A DNA stretch of 64,000 nucleotides from Thiofaba sp049322715 (GCA_049322715.1 JBMOQP010000011.1:62001-126000), one strand, 5' to 3'; shown: positions 42,418 through 53,984, counted from the stretch's first letter. A program made the numbers and translations. Notes: generated from the letters alone by a model not told the origin.

Positions 42418-43338
42418 TCACCACCAGGCACGGATGCCAGCCACGCCCTGCGCGCCATGGCCGAGGGCGATAGGAAGCTCCGCCTCCCCCACCCCGCCCA
42501 AGGCGTAGACCGGCAGGACATGATCGTCGACCAGCCCGGCAAAACGCGGCCAGCCCAGCGTCGCCGCCCCGGGGTGCGAGGCGGTGGGGAGAACGGGAGA
42601 GAGGAAGGCGTAATCCAGCCCGAGACGTGCGGCGCGCGCCAGTTCGGCTTCGTCGTGGCAGGAAGCCCCGACCCAGCGCAGGCCCTCGGGACGGGCAGCA
42701 AGCGCCATGAGCCGGCGGCGGTTGAGATGCACGCCATCCGCGCCAAGGCGCAACGCCTCGGCGGGATCGGCATTGAGGATGGCGATTCCGCCTGCCGAGC
42801 GAATACGGGGAAGAGCCGCGTCCGCCAGGCGCAGTGCCTGCCCGCCCCGCAGGATCACCATGCGCAGCCCGAGGCCGAGCGTCCGCTCGAGACGAGCGAC
42901 AAAGTCGGCATCCGAACCGGCCTCGCCGGTGATCAGGCAACGCGGCGGCAGGGCCAGGGCATTGACGATCGGCAGGTTGGCAGCGGGAAAGTCGCGCGCC
43001 GGTAGCGCAGCGGGCTCGACCCAGGCGAGCGGCTGGCCCAGCCGCCCCTCGGGCTCGCCCTGCCAGGCCGCCACGCGCCAGACATGCAGCACCACATCCC
43101 TGTCGGGATAGTGATGGCGGACATCCATCCAGTGTCCGGCCTTGGTCGGATTGATGCCGACCTCCTCCTCCAGCTCGCGCGCAAGGGCCTCGTGCTCGGA
43201 CTCGCCCGGCTCGAGCTTGCCGCCGGGGAACTCCCACAGCCCGCCGAGGGGCTGGTGAGGCAGGCGGCGGGCGACGAGGATGCGGCCGTCTTCGTGCCGG
43301 ATGACGGCGCAGACGACTCTCAACGGCGGTCGAGCCAC
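42418..43338 (-). CDS. Nudix hydrolase fused to a thiamine-phosphate-synthase-like domain
   Basis: 306 residues. The N-terminal MutT-type Nudix domain (1-~130) has the full Nudix box, GGKLEPGESEHEALARELEE followed by EVGI. The C-terminal ThiE/TenI-type half-barrel (about 135-306) has GADGVHLNRRRL, DYAFLSPVLPTASHPGA and VYALGGVGEAEL. Such fusions are common in gammaproteobacteria downstream of argJ. The Nudix part probably cleans up 8-oxo-dGTP; the role of the ThiE-like part is unknown and it need not make thiamine. Confidence 0.9.
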   Translation of the reverse strand: MARPPLRVVCAVIRHEDGRILVARRLPHQPLGGLWEFPGGKLEPGESEHEALARELEEEVGINPTKAGHWMDVRHHYPDRDVVLHVWRVAAWQGEPEGRLGQPLAWVEPAALPARDFPAANLPIVNALALPPRCLITGEAGSDADFVARLERTLGLGLRMVILRGGQALRLADAALPRIRSAGGIAILNADPAEALRLGADGVHLNRRRLMALAARPEGLRWVGASCHDEAELARAARLGLDYAFLSPVLPTASHPGAATLGWPRFAGLVDDHVLPVYALGGVGEAELPIALGHGAQGVAGIRAWW

Positions 43339-43354
43339 GACAGCCTCCGCAGGC

Positions 43355-43514
43355 CTAGGGAAGCGCTGAATTATTCAGCGCATCCCGCCTGGGGCCGAAG
43401 GCCCCAACGCCAATCCACGACGTCTGTCGTCGATTGGCGGAGGTTGCCGCAAATTCACTTCGCGGCAAGCCGAACTGAAAAAGGCCATGGATGGAATTTT
43501 TCAGCATCTCCTTA
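43355..43514 (-). repeat. Family T palindromic repeat, copy 4 (argJ 3' end)
   Basis: Reverse orientation, from CTAGGGAAGCGCTGAA to TTTTTCAGCATCTCCTTA. Contains GGGGCCgaaGGCCCC, the AATCCACGACGTCTGTCGTC block and CCGCAAATTCACTTCGCGG. The last bases (TTA, 43512-43514) are the argJ stop codon on the minus strand. Confidence 0.8.
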
Positions 43515-44738
43515 ACTGCGATACTCCGCGTTGATCTTCACATAGTCATACGAGAAGTCGCAGGTCCACACCGTCTCCCGCGCCTCGCCGCGCCCCAGGT
43601 CCACGCGGATGGTGATGTCGGACTCCTTCATCACCGCCGCCGCCTCGGCCTCGACATAGGCCGGATGGCGGCCGCCGTTCTCCGCCACCAGCACTGGCCC
43701 CAGCCACAGGCGCACGGTATTCACGTCCAGGTCCGTGATGCCCGCATAGCCGATAGCGGCCAGAAGACGGCCGAGGTTCGGGTCGGAGGCGAACAGTGCG
43801 GTCTTGATCAGCGGCGAATGGGCGATCGCCTTGCCGACCTTCAGGCACTCCTCGCCATTGCGGCCACCGGACACCTCGATGGTGACGAACTTGGTGGCGC
43901 CCTCGCCGTCGCGCGCCAAGGCCTGGGCCAGGAACACGGCCACCTCGCGCACCGCCTCGTACAGCGCGGCGTAGCCCGCCGACTGCCCGGACTCGATGCT
44001 CACGCCGGAGGTGCCGGCCGCGATCAGGATGAAGCTGTCGTTGGTGGAGGTGTCGCCATCCACGGTCACGCGGTTGAAGGAGACGTTGGTGATCTCCCTG
44101 AGCATCTTGTCCAGCAACGACTGGGCAACGGCGGCGTCGGTCGCGACATAGCCGAGCATGGTGGCCATGTTCGGGTGGATCATGCCCGAGCCCTTGGCAA
44201 TGCCGGTGACGGTGACGGTCTGGCCGTCGATCTCGACCTGGCGGGACAGCCCCTTGGCGACAATGTCGGTGGTCATGATCGCCTCGGCGGCGACCTCCCA
44301 GTTGGCCTCGCCGAGATTGGCGATGGCCGCGGGCAGCCCCGCCTCGATGCGCTCGACCGGCAGCGGCTCCATGATCACGCCGGTGGAGAACGGCAGCACC
44401 TGTTCGGGCTTGCACCCGAGCTGGCCGGACAGTGCATCGCACACACGGCGGGCACGCGCCATGCCATCCAAGCCGGTGCCCGCGTTGGCGTTGCCGGTAT
44501 TGACCACCAACGCGCGGATCGGGGCGCCCGCGGCGAGGAACTCGCGGCACAGGGTCACTGGGGCTGCGCAGAAGCGGTTCTGGGTGAACACGCCGGCGAC
44601 GCGGGCACCTTCGGGCAGCGTCATGACCAGCAGGTCCTTGCGATTGGCCTTGCGCACGCCCGCCTCGGCCACGCCGAGACGGACACCCTTGACGGGCTTG
44701 AGGCTGCCGGGGGCGGGGGCGGTCAGGTTGACGGGCAT
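43512..44738 (-). CDS. argJ: Bifunctional glutamate N-acetyltransferase/amino-acid acetyltransferase
   Basis: 408 residues from MPVNLTAPAPGSLKPVKGVR (AGGAGC upstream). The self-cleavage site is present: the nucleophile Thr lies in KGSGMIHPNMATMLGYVATD. The chain splits into alpha and beta subunits and recycles acetyl groups in arginine synthesis. Follows secA. A family T element ends about 4 nt before its Shine-Dalgarno, and another provides its stop codon. Confidence 0.96.
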   Translation of the reverse strand: MPVNLTAPAPGSLKPVKGVRLGVAEAGVRKANRKDLLVMTLPEGARVAGVFTQNRFCAAPVTLCREFLAAGAPIRALVVNTGNANAGTGLDGMARARRVCDALSGQLGCKPEQVLPFSTGVIMEPLPVERIEAGLPAAIANLGEANWEVAAEAIMTTDIVAKGLSRQVEIDGQTVTVTGIAKGSGMIHPNMATMLGYVATDAAVAQSLLDKMLREITNVSFNRVTVDGDTSTNDSFILIAAGTSGVSIESGQSAGYAALYEAVREVAVFLAQALARDGEGATKFVTIEVSGGRNGEECLKVGKAIAHSPLIKTALFASDPNLGRLLAAIGYAGITDLDVNTVRLWLGPVLVAENGGRHPAYVEAEAAAVMKESDITIRVDLGRGEARETVWTCDFSYDYVKINAEYRS

Positions 44739-44751
44739 GATTCGAACGCTC

Positions 44752-44909
44752 CTAGGGAAATGCTGAAAAAAATCCATCCCCGGATTTTTTCAGCTCGCCT
44801 CACCGCGAAGTGAATTCGCGGTGACCTCCGCAAGTCAAGGGCTTACGCCCTTGTTTGCGCAGGGGCGTCCATGCCCCGGACAGGAAACGCTGAGTTTTTC
44901 AGCGTTTCC

Positions 44910-44912
<3 letters not shown>
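44752..44912 (+). repeat. Family T palindromic repeat, copy 5 (secA-argJ gap)
   Basis: The clearest copy: CTAGGGAAATGCTGA ... TCAGCGTTTCCTTAG inverted ends enclosing GCTGAAAAAAATCC/GGATTTTTTCAGC, CCGCGAA/TTCGCGG, AAGGGC/GCCCTT, GGGGC/GCCCC and CGCTGA/TCAGCG hairpins. TTA at 44910-44912 is the secA stop. The T-rich stems could terminate secA transcription. Confidence 0.85.
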
Positions 44913-47654
<2,742 letters not shown>

Positions 47655-47668
47655 CGCGAACACTTTTC

Positions 47669-47830
47669 CTTGAGGAAACGCTGAAAAATTCAGCGGTTAC
47701 GGTTTGCGGCAGGATGCCGCAACGCAAACAAGGGCATCAGCCCTTGATTTGCGGAGGCAACCGCGAATTCACTTCGCGGTGAGCCGAGCTGAAAAAAATC
47801 CAGGGATGGTTTTTTTCAGCATGTCCTTGA
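47669..47830 (-). repeat. Family T palindromic repeat, copy 6 (secA leader)
   Basis: Reverse orientation: TGAGGAAACGCTGAAAAATT to TTTTTTTCAGCATGTCCTTG, with TTTGCGGC..GCCGCAACGCAAA, CAAGGGCATCAGCCCTTG and CCGCGAATTCACTTCGCGG. It lies immediately upstream of the secA start in the secA-dciA divergent region (47655-47962); the rest of that region shows no gene. Confidence 0.8.
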
Positions 47831-47962
47831 GCGTTCCCCGGAGAGGGCCTCGGGCGAGCTCCGGAGCATGCATGAGGCCGCGCAGGGCGCGACAAAACCG
47901 CCCCATCTTAGACCAGAGACCCCGCCTTTGGTAGGCTGGAGGCTTGCCGGAGGTACCACGCC

Positions 47963-48397
47963 ATGACCCTTGAGCGCCCCACCCTTCCCGCCACGCTGCT
48001 CGCCCACATCCAGCGCCGCAAGGCACTCGAGGACGCCCTGCGCCGCGCCCTGCCCGAGGAGCTTGGCAGGCATGTGTTCCTGCTCAATGTCCGCGGCGAC
48101 ACCCTCGTGCTGGGCAGCGACGTGCAGGCCCTGATCACCCCGCTGCGCTTCCAGGCACCGCAGCTTCTGGCCGCTGCAAGCGAGATCCTCGACGAGGGCC
48201 GGCCGGTGCGGATCGCCTGGCGCACCGTGCCCATCCCTCCCACCCCGGCCACGCACCTGCATCCCCACTATCCTTCCGCCGAAATCGCCGAGGGGGTGGA
48301 GGCCGCCGCCCAGTGCGTCACGGACCCCCAGCTCGGCTCCGCGCTGCACCGGCTGGCGCGGACACTGGGCGGGAAGAAGCCGGGTTCCGGCCGTTAG
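47963..48397 (+). CDS. dciA: DUF721/DciA-like protein
   Basis: 144 residues. The N-terminal region LEDALRRALPEELGRHVFLL and LVLGSDVQALITPLRFQAPQ match the DUF721 (DciA) fold; a ~60-residue Pro/His/Ala-rich tail follows. DciA loads the replicative helicase in bacteria lacking DnaC. Position between secA and lpxC, on the opposite strand to both, is the usual place in Pseudomonas-like genomes. GGAGG lies 9 nt before the ATG. The TAG stop is the first part of a family T solo hairpin. Confidence 0.82.
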   Translation: MTLERPTLPATLLAHIQRRKALEDALRRALPEELGRHVFLLNVRGDTLVLGSDVQALITPLRFQAPQLLAAASEILDEGRPVRIAWRTVPIPPTPATHLHPHYPSAEIAEGVEAAAQCVTDPQLGSALHRLARTLGGKKPGSGR

Positions 48398-48460
48398 GGA
48401 AACGCTTATGTCTTGACACGCTCCCCCTGGAGTGTGTCAAGACATAAGCATTTCCTTAGA
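48395..48460. repeat. Solo family T-type hairpin (dciA-lpxC)
   Basis: TAGGGAAAC and ATTTCCTTA ends flank perfect 16-bp arms GCTTATGTCTTGACAC (48404-48419) and GTGTCAAGACATAAGC (48434-48449), loop 14 nt. TAG at 48395-48397 ends dciA. Placed between convergent genes, it is a plausible bidirectional terminator. Confidence 0.8.
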
Positions 48461-48468
48461 AACAGGAC

Positions 48469-48487
48469 GGGGCGCCAGAGGCGCCCC
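48469..48487 (-). terminator. GC-rich hairpin downstream of lpxC
   Basis: GGGGCGCC-aga-GGCGCCCC, 8-bp perfect arms, 24 nt after the lpxC stop. No T run on the minus strand, so termination may depend on the neighbouring hairpin at 48395-48460. Confidence 0.5.
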
Positions 48488-48510
48488 GTGCATGATCATT
48501 CGCGGTCCGG

Positions 48511-49425
48511 TCAGGCCGCAGCCATCAGGGGGTGATGGTAGGCGATCGGCAGTTCCGCATCGTTGAGGAAGATCACTTCCTCCCACGCGGCCGGGTCCGC
48601 CAGCAGGGCGCGCAGCAGGGCGTTGTTCAGCGCATGGCCGGTCTTGTGGCCGGTGAAGGCGCCGATCAGACTGTGGCCGAGCAGGTAGAGATCGCCGATC
48701 GCGTCGAGGATCTTGTGCTTGACGAACTCGTCGCCCAGGCGCAGGCCGTCCTCGTTGAGGATGTGCTCGTCGCCAACCACGATGGCGTTCTCCAGGCTGC
48801 CGCCGAGCGCGAGGTTCTGCGCCCGCATCATCTCCAGGTCCTTCATGAAACCGAAGGTCCGCGCGCGGCTGACTTCCTTGACGAAGCTGGTGGTGGAGAA
48901 GTCGATCTCGGCCGTCTGCGCCGTCTCGTTCAGCACCGGGTGGTTGAAGTCGATGGTCATGCGCACGCGGAAGCCATCATGCGACTCGAAGCGCGCCCAT
49001 TTGTCGCCATTGCGCACCTCGACCGGACGCTTGATGCGGATGAAGCGCTTGGGCGCGTCCTGCTCTTCGATGCCGGCGGACTGGATGAGGAACACGAACG
49101 GACTGGCGCTGCCGTCCATGATCGGGGTTTCCGGACCATCCAGTTCGATGTGCACGTTGTCGATCCCGAGCCCGGCCAGGGCGGACATCAGGTGCTCGAC
49201 GGTGGATATCTTCACGCCATCCTTGACCAGGGTGGTGGAGAGGGTGGTCTCGCCGACGTTCATCGGATGGCCCTGGATGGCCGGGCAGCCCGGCAGGTCC
49301 GTGCGATGGAAGACAATGCCCGTATCAGGCGCGGCCGGGCGCAGGGTGAGCATCACCCGCTGCCCGGTATGCAGCCCGATCCCGCTGGCGCGAATGACGT
49401 TCTTGAGCGTGCGCTGTCGAATCAA
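48511..49425 (-). CDS. lpxC: UDP-3-O-acyl-N-acetylglucosamine deacetylase
   Basis: 304 residues if started at the TTG at 49425 (LIRQRTLKNVIRASGIGLHT), which aligns with the usual MIKQRTLKN start; the frame upstream to 49473 has no homology. Zinc ligands lie in VEHLMSALAGLGIDN and HKILDAIGDLYLLGH, with the catalytic HKTGHALNN. First committed step of lipid A synthesis. The non-ATG start would lower expression; no strong Shine-Dalgarno is visible. Confidence 0.93.
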   Translation of the reverse strand: MIRQRTLKNVIRASGIGLHTGQRVMLTLRPAAPDTGIVFHRTDLPGCPAIQGHPMNVGETTLSTTLVKDGVKISTVEHLMSALAGLGIDNVHIELDGPETPIMDGSASPFVFLIQSAGIEEQDAPKRFIRIKRPVEVRNGDKWARFESHDGFRVRMTIDFNHPVLNETAQTAEIDFSTTSFVKEVSRARTFGFMKDLEMMRAQNLALGGSLENAIVVGDEHILNEDGLRLGDEFVKHKILDAIGDLYLLGHSLIGAFTGHKTGHALNNALLRALLADPAAWEEVIFLNDAELPIAYHHPLMAAA

Positions 49426-49488
49426 TGCTCTGTCCAGACCGATTTCAATGGACGGATTATGACACAGGCGCAAGGCGATCGCCCTGCC

Positions 49489-51330
49489 TCAGGAACCAGT
49501 CATCAGGCGGTTGAGTTGCTGCACGAATGCCGCACCGTCCTCGAGCTGCGCCCCCTCGGCCAGCAGCGCCATGCCGAGCAGCAGGCCCGACCAGTCCGCG
49601 ATGCGCGCCTCGTCCGCCTCCACCTTCAGGCGCTGGAGCAGCGCATGCGCGGGGTTGACCTCCAGGATCGGCAGGGTCTCCGGCAGCGGCTGCCCCGCCT
49701 CGCGGTACAGGCGGCGAAGATGCTGCGGCAGGTCGTGCTCCCCGAGCACCACGCAGGCCGGCGAATCGACCAGGCGACTGGAGATCCGCACCTCCTTCAC
49801 CCTGCCCTCCAGCGCTCTCCCGATGCGATCGAGCAGGTCGGCCTGCTCCTCGTCCGGCGCAGGCGCCTCTCCTTGCGGTCGCACATCCTCTCGGGTGATG
49901 TTGCGGATCGACTTGCCGTCGAAGCTGGTCAGGTGCGGCAGCAGCCATTCGTCGATCGCATCGGTGAGCAGCAGCACCTCGATGCCGCGAGCGCGGAAGC
50001 CCTCGAGGTGCGGACTGTGGCGCGCAGCCGTGTCGCTTTCCGCGGTCAGCACGTAGATCGCCTCCTGCCCGTCGGGCATGCGCGAGACGTAGTCGGCCAG
50101 CGACACGTCCTGCCCCCTGCTGCCGGCATGGGTGGAGGCGAAGCGCAGCAGTCGGGCGATCTGCTCGCGGTGCGCGGCATCCTCGGCGATCCCCTCCTTG
50201 AGCACGCGGCCGAACAGGGACCACGCCCTGGCATAGGCCTCGGGCTTGTCGCGCGCGAGCTCCTCGAGCAGATTGAGCACGCGCTTGGTCAGGCCGCTGC
50301 GGATCTGGTTGAGCACCTCCGAGGATTGCAGGATCTCGCGCGAGACATTGAGCGGCAGATCGGCGGCATCCACCACCCCGCGCACGAAGCGCAGGTAGCG
50401 CGGCAGCAGGCGCTCGGCGTCGTCCATAATGAACACGCGGCGCACGTACAGCTTGATTCCATGCTTGGCGTCGCGATCCCACAGGTCGAACGGCGCGCGG
50501 CCGGGGATGTAGAGCAGGTTGGTGTACTCGGTGCGGCCCTCGACGCGGTTGTGCGCCCAGGCGATGGGGTCCTCCCAGTCGTGGAAGGCCTGCTTGTAGA
50601 AGCCGGTGTAGTCCTCGTCCTTGAGTTCAGCCTTGGGGCGCGCCCAGAGGGCCGTGGCCTGGTTGATGCGCTCGAGCCCTTCACCTTCGCCCTTCGCCAT
50701 CATGATGGGGAAGGTGATGTGCTCCGAATAGCGATGAACGATGCCGCGCAGGCGCCAGGCATCCAGGAACTCGTCCTGGCCCTCCTTCAGGTGCAGCACG
50801 ATCTCGGTGCCACGCGCGGCGCGCTCGACGTTCTCGAGCGTGTAGGCCCCGGTGCCTTCGGAACTCCAGTGCACGCCATGCTCGGCGCTCAGCCCTGCAC
50901 GACGGGTATGGACATCGACCCGATCGGCAACGATGAAGGCCGAGTAGAACCCCACCCCGAACTGGCCGATCAGCTGCGCGTCCTTCGCCTTGTCGCCGGA
51001 AAGGCTTTCGAGGAAGTGCCTGGTGCCGCTGCGGGCGATGGTGCCGAGGTTGTCGATCACCTCCTGGCGGCTCATGCCGATGCCGTTGTCGCGCACCGTC
51101 AGGGTGCGGGCGGCCTTGTCGACAGCAAGTTCGATGCGCAGCTCGCTGTCCCCCTCGTACAACCCGCCGTCCCCGAGCGCCTCGAAGCGCAACTTGTCGC
51201 AGGCATCGGAGGCGTTCGAGACCAGTTCGCGCAGGAAGATCTCCGGATTGGAGTAGAGCGAATGGATCATCAGGTGCAGGAGTTGACGCACCTCGGTCTG
51301 GAATTCGAGAGTCTCGCTTTGACGTTCCAC
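49489..51330 (-). CDS. htpG: Chaperone HtpG (Hsp90)
   Basis: 613 residues, usual length. ATPase motifs SNASDACDKLRFEALGD, VRDNGIGMSRQEV, QFGVGFYSAFIVAD and the middle-domain IPGRAPFDLWDRD are intact. Heat-shock ATP-dependent chaperone. Upstream on the same strand is ogt (60-nt gap). No sigma-32 promoter was recognised. Confidence 0.97.
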   Translation of the reverse strand: MERQSETLEFQTEVRQLLHLMIHSLYSNPEIFLRELVSNASDACDKLRFEALGDGGLYEGDSELRIELAVDKAARTLTVRDNGIGMSRQEVIDNLGTIARSGTRHFLESLSGDKAKDAQLIGQFGVGFYSAFIVADRVDVHTRRAGLSAEHGVHWSSEGTGAYTLENVERAARGTEIVLHLKEGQDEFLDAWRLRGIVHRYSEHITFPIMMAKGEGEGLERINQATALWARPKAELKDEDYTGFYKQAFHDWEDPIAWAHNRVEGRTEYTNLLYIPGRAPFDLWDRDAKHGIKLYVRRVFIMDDAERLLPRYLRFVRGVVDAADLPLNVSREILQSSEVLNQIRSGLTKRVLNLLEELARDKPEAYARAWSLFGRVLKEGIAEDAAHREQIARLLRFASTHAGSRGQDVSLADYVSRMPDGQEAIYVLTAESDTAARHSPHLEGFRARGIEVLLLTDAIDEWLLPHLTSFDGKSIRNITREDVRPQGEAPAPDEEQADLLDRIGRALEGRVKEVRISSRLVDSPACVVLGEHDLPQHLRRLYREAGQPLPETLPILEVNPAHALLQRLKVEADEARIADWSGLLLGMALLAEGAQLEDGAAFVQQLNRLMTGS

Positions 51331-51390
51331 GGCTTGATGCTCCTTGAGTGACGAAAACCGTGCCCGAAGATGGGGACGGCCATGTGCGTT

Positions 51391-51870
51391 TCAAGTCCGC
51401 TCAACGGGTTCCCTTTCGTGCGCGAGCAGCCATTCTTTGCGCCGCAGGCCCTCCTCGCCTGCGCCATCATAGCCGCCGAGACCATGGGCCGCGACGATGC
51501 GGTGGCAAGGAATGAACAGCGGGATCGGATTCGAGCGCAGGGCTCCACCCACCGCACGCGGGGCGGTGCCAAGCTGCCTGGCCAACTCCCCATAGGTCCG
51601 GGTCTGCCCCCGCGGAATGTCCGCCAGCGCCCGCCAGACCAGCTGCTGGAACCGCGTGCCCTCGGGAGCGAGCGGGGGTAGGCCAGGAAGGGGGCGCCGA
51701 CTGAAGTAGGCCTCAAGCCAGGCAAGAGCCAGCGCGGCACAAGGGCCGGACCGGGAGGAGGCCGCGGACGGGGGATCGGCGAGGTAATCGATGGAAACGA
51801 GTGCCCCGTCGACACACTCCACCCGCAGCCAGCCGAGCGGCGAATGCAGGAAGCCCTGTTCGGTAGCCAT
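51391..51870 (-). CDS. ogt: Methylated-DNA--protein-cysteine methyltransferase
   Basis: 159 residues. The acceptor Cys is C122 in LFIPCHRIVAAHG; the recognition-helix region YGELARQLGTAPRAVGGALR is typical. No AdaA-type N-terminal domain, so it is a stand-alone repair protein reversing O6-alkylguanine. It follows the rplS terminator and precedes htpG. Confidence 0.94.
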   Translation of the reverse strand: MATEQGFLHSPLGWLRVECVDGALVSIDYLADPPSAASSRSGPCAALALAWLEAYFSRRPLPGLPPLAPEGTRFQQLVWRALADIPRGQTRTYGELARQLGTAPRAVGGALRSNPIPLFIPCHRIVAAHGLGGYDGAGEEGLRRKEWLLAHEREPVERT

Positions 51871-51879
51871 GCGGCGGAA

Positions 51880-51906
51880 AGAAAAAAGGCCCCGGATGGG
51901 GCCTTC
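51880..51906 (-). terminator. Intrinsic terminator of the rpsP-rimM-trmD-rplS operon
   Basis: On the minus strand AAGGCCCC..GGGGCCTT is followed by TTTTCTTT, about 7 nt after the rplS stop. Confidence 0.88.
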
Positions 51907-51912
51907 TTGCGA

Positions 51913-52275
51913 TCAGGAAGCGCGCGAGGCGAGCTTTTCCTTGATGCGTGCGGACTTGCCGGTACGGCCGCGCAGGTAGTAGAGCTTGGCGCGACGTACG
52001 TCACCGCGGCGCTTGACCTCGATGCTGGCGACGTTCGGGCTGTAGAGCGGGAATACCCGCTCGACGCCTTCGCCGTGGGAGATCTTGCGCACGGTGAAGG
52101 CGGAGTTCAGGCCGCGGTTGCGCTTGGCGATCACCACACCCTCGAAGGCCTGCAGACGCTCGCGATCGCCTTCCTTCACACGCACGCTCACCACCACGGT
52201 GTCACCCGGGGCGAAGTCCGGACGCTCGATGCCGCCCATCATTTCAGCTTCAAGCTGCTGAATCACATTGCTCAT
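51913..52275 (-). CDS. rplS: 50S ribosomal protein L19
   Basis: 120 residues from the ATG at 52275 (GAGG 8 nt upstream; the ATG two codons earlier is too close to it). FAPGDTVVVSVRVKEGDRER, FEGVVIAKRNRGLNSAFTVR and RAKLYYLRGRTGKSARIKEK are conserved. Last gene of the rpsP-rimM-trmD-rplS operon, 5 nt after trmD. Confidence 0.97.
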   Translation of the reverse strand: MSNVIQQLEAEMMGGIERPDFAPGDTVVVSVRVKEGDRERLQAFEGVVIAKRNRGLNSAFTVRKISHGEGVERVFPLYSPNVASIEVKRRGDVRRAKLYYLRGRTGKSARIKEKLASRAS

Positions 52276-52280
52276 GTTCA

Positions 52281-53063
52281 TTACCTCATCTTCGATTCGT
52301 CGCTTGCCGTCGGTTTGCCCAGTTCGACCCCGCATTCCTCATGCGAGGCCTCCAGCAAACGACGCTCACCTTCCGTCATACGCCTGACCGCGAGCAGCTC
52401 GGGCCGCCGCCGCCAGGTTCGCTCCAGCGCCTGCTTCAGGCGCCAGCGCTCGATCTCTTTGTGGTGCCCCGAAAGCAGGACCTCCGGGACACCGCGCCCC
52501 TCCACCACCTCCGGGCGCGTGTAGTGCGGGCAGTCCAGCAGGCCCGCCATGAACGAGTCCTGCACCGCCGACTCGGTATGCCCCAGCGCCCCGGGCAGCT
52601 GGCGGACGACCGCATCGATCAGTGCCATCGCCGCCGGCTCACCGCCGCTGAGGACAAAGTCTCCGAGCGACAGCTCCTCGTCCACGTCGGCCTCGAGCAC
52701 GCGCTCGTCCATGCCTTCGTAGCGCCCGCACACCAGCACCATGCCGGGAAGGCGGGCCAGCCGGTTCACCTCGGCCTGATCCACCCTGCGCCCCTGCGGG
52801 GTCAGGGCGATCACCGGGCTGCCCTGCGGCACCGCCGCACGCGCCGCGTGGATCGCGTCGCGCAGCGGCGCCACCTTCATCAGCATGCCCGGCCCGCCCC
52901 CGAAGGGACGGTCGTCCACCGTGCGGTGCCGGTCGTGGGTGTAGTCCCGCGGGTTCCACAACCCAAGACTCACCAGCCCGGCCTCGCGCGCGCGGCGCGG
53001 GATGCCGTGCTCGCCGATCACCCGCACAAGCTCGGGGAACAGGGTGACGACCTCGATCTGCAT
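52281..53063 (-). CDS. trmD: tRNA (guanine-N1)-methyltransferase TrmD
   Basis: 260 residues from the second Met (53063), best spaced from GGAGG. SPOUT-class knot motif LVCGRYEGMDERVLEADVDE and SLGDFVLSGGEPAAMALIDA plus DDRPFGGGPGMLMK are diagnostic. It makes m1G37. A 113-nt gap containing a family N repeat separates it from rimM, unusually long for this operon. Confidence 0.97.
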   Translation of the reverse strand: MQIEVVTLFPELVRVIGEHGIPRRAREAGLVSLGLWNPRDYTHDRHRTVDDRPFGGGPGMLMKVAPLRDAIHAARAAVPQGSPVIALTPQGRRVDQAEVNRLARLPGMVLVCGRYEGMDERVLEADVDEELSLGDFVLSGGEPAAMALIDAVVRQLPGALGHTESAVQDSFMAGLLDCPHYTRPEVVEGRGVPEVLLSGHHKEIERWRLKQALERTWRRRPELLAVRRMTEGERRLLEASHEECGVELGKPTASDESKMR

Positions 53064-53078
53064 CATCCCCTCCTCGAA

Positions 53079-53168
53079 AACAACGCCGTCAGGAACGGCG
53101 TTGGGTCGCCGACGGGCGACTCCCGCAGGGCTGAAGCCAAGGATGGATTCAGCCGCTGCGATGGGGCA
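53079..53168 (+). repeat. Family N palindromic repeat (trmD-rimM gap)
   Basis: AACGCCGT-cagg-AACGGCGTT, GGGTCGCC-gac-GGGCGAC, then TCCCGCAGGGCTGAAGCCAA with a GGATTCAGC partner. It matches the in-frame cheZ copy almost block for block; read on the plus strand it would encode VGSPTGDSRRAEAKDGF, parallel to the CheZ peptide. Inserted within a ribosomal-protein operon. Confidence 0.75.
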
Positions 53169-53176
53169 CCGGAAAG

Positions 53177-53695
53177 TCAGAACTCCGGATCCCAGTCCAC
53201 GATCATGCGGCGCGCCTCGAGGTCAACCTCGAGCACCACCTGATCGGGCACGAAGGGCACCAGACGCTCGCGCTCGCCCTTGAGCACGAGCACGTCGTTG
53301 GCCCCCGTCTCGAGCAGGTGGTCGATCTCGCCGAGCTCGACCCCTTCCTTCGTCGCGACCTGCATGCCGATCAGGTCGCGCCAGTAATATTCCCCCTGGG
53401 GCAGGCGGGGCAGCTTGGCCGGGTCAACGGCGATCTCCGCGCCGGAAAGGCTTTCCGCATGGTTGCGGTCGTTCACCCCTTCCAACTTGGCGACCAGCCC
53501 CTTGCCCTGAAACTTGACCGACTTCACACGGAAGTCGGCCCACCCCTCCTTGAGCTTGAGCTGCCACGTCCTGTAGCGACCGATCTCATCCATCGGCCGC
53601 GTTTCGGAATGGATCTTCACCCACCCCTGGATGCCGAAAGCCGCGAGCACCTTGCCCAACAGGACCCGATCTGCGCTTTCAGTCATCATGCCCAT
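53177..53695 (-). CDS. rimM: Ribosome maturation factor RimM
   Basis: 172 residues. N-terminal VLLGKVLAAFGIQGWVKIHS and the PRC-barrel part GEYYWRDLIGMQVATKEGVE, ending in EARRMIVDWDPEF, identify it. It assists 30S head maturation. MGMM at the start leaves the exact Met open (53695 or 53686). Between rpsP (28-nt gap) and trmD. Confidence 0.96.
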   Translation of the reverse strand: MGMMTESADRVLLGKVLAAFGIQGWVKIHSETRPMDEIGRYRTWQLKLKEGWADFRVKSVKFQGKGLVAKLEGVNDRNHAESLSGAEIAVDPAKLPRLPQGEYYWRDLIGMQVATKEGVELGEIDHLLETGANDVLVLKGERERLVPFVPDQVVLEVDLEARRMIVDWDPEF

Positions 53696-53723
53696 TCACT
53701 TGGTCGCCAGGGCGACCCTGGAT

Positions 53724-53984
53724 TCAGGCGGCGGCTTGCGCCTTGCCGCATTCCTTGATCAGGGCGGCGACACGCTCGCTCGGCTGGGCACCCTTGGCCA
53801 GCCATGCGTTCATGCGCTCGGTATCGATGTGCAGACGCACCTCGGCACCACGGGCGATCGGGTTGAAGTAACCCAGGCGCTCGACACTGGCGCCGCTGTC
53901 GCGGGCCTTGCGGCTGTCGGTCACGATGATGTGGTAGAAGGGGCGCTTCTTGGCGCCGCCACGAGCCAGACGGATGGATACCAT
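53724..53984 (-). CDS. rpsP: 30S ribosomal protein S16
   Basis: 86 residues: MVSIRLARGGAKKRPFYHII, VTDSRKARDSGASVERLGYF and NAWLAKGAQPSERV are conserved. First gene of the rpsP-rimM-trmD-rplS operon. A perfect GGACCG/CGGTCC palindrome lies 28-45 nt upstream of the start. Confidence 0.97.
   Translation of the reverse strand: MVSIRLARGGAKKRPFYHIIVTDSRKARDSGASVERLGYFNPIARGAEVRLHIDTERMNAWLAKGAQPSERVAALIKECGKAQAAA

Noticed and set aside
47831..47962. Possible promoter elements in the secA-dciA divergent region
   Set aside because: TAAGAT- and TAGGCT-like hexamers lack -35 partners at proper spacing.
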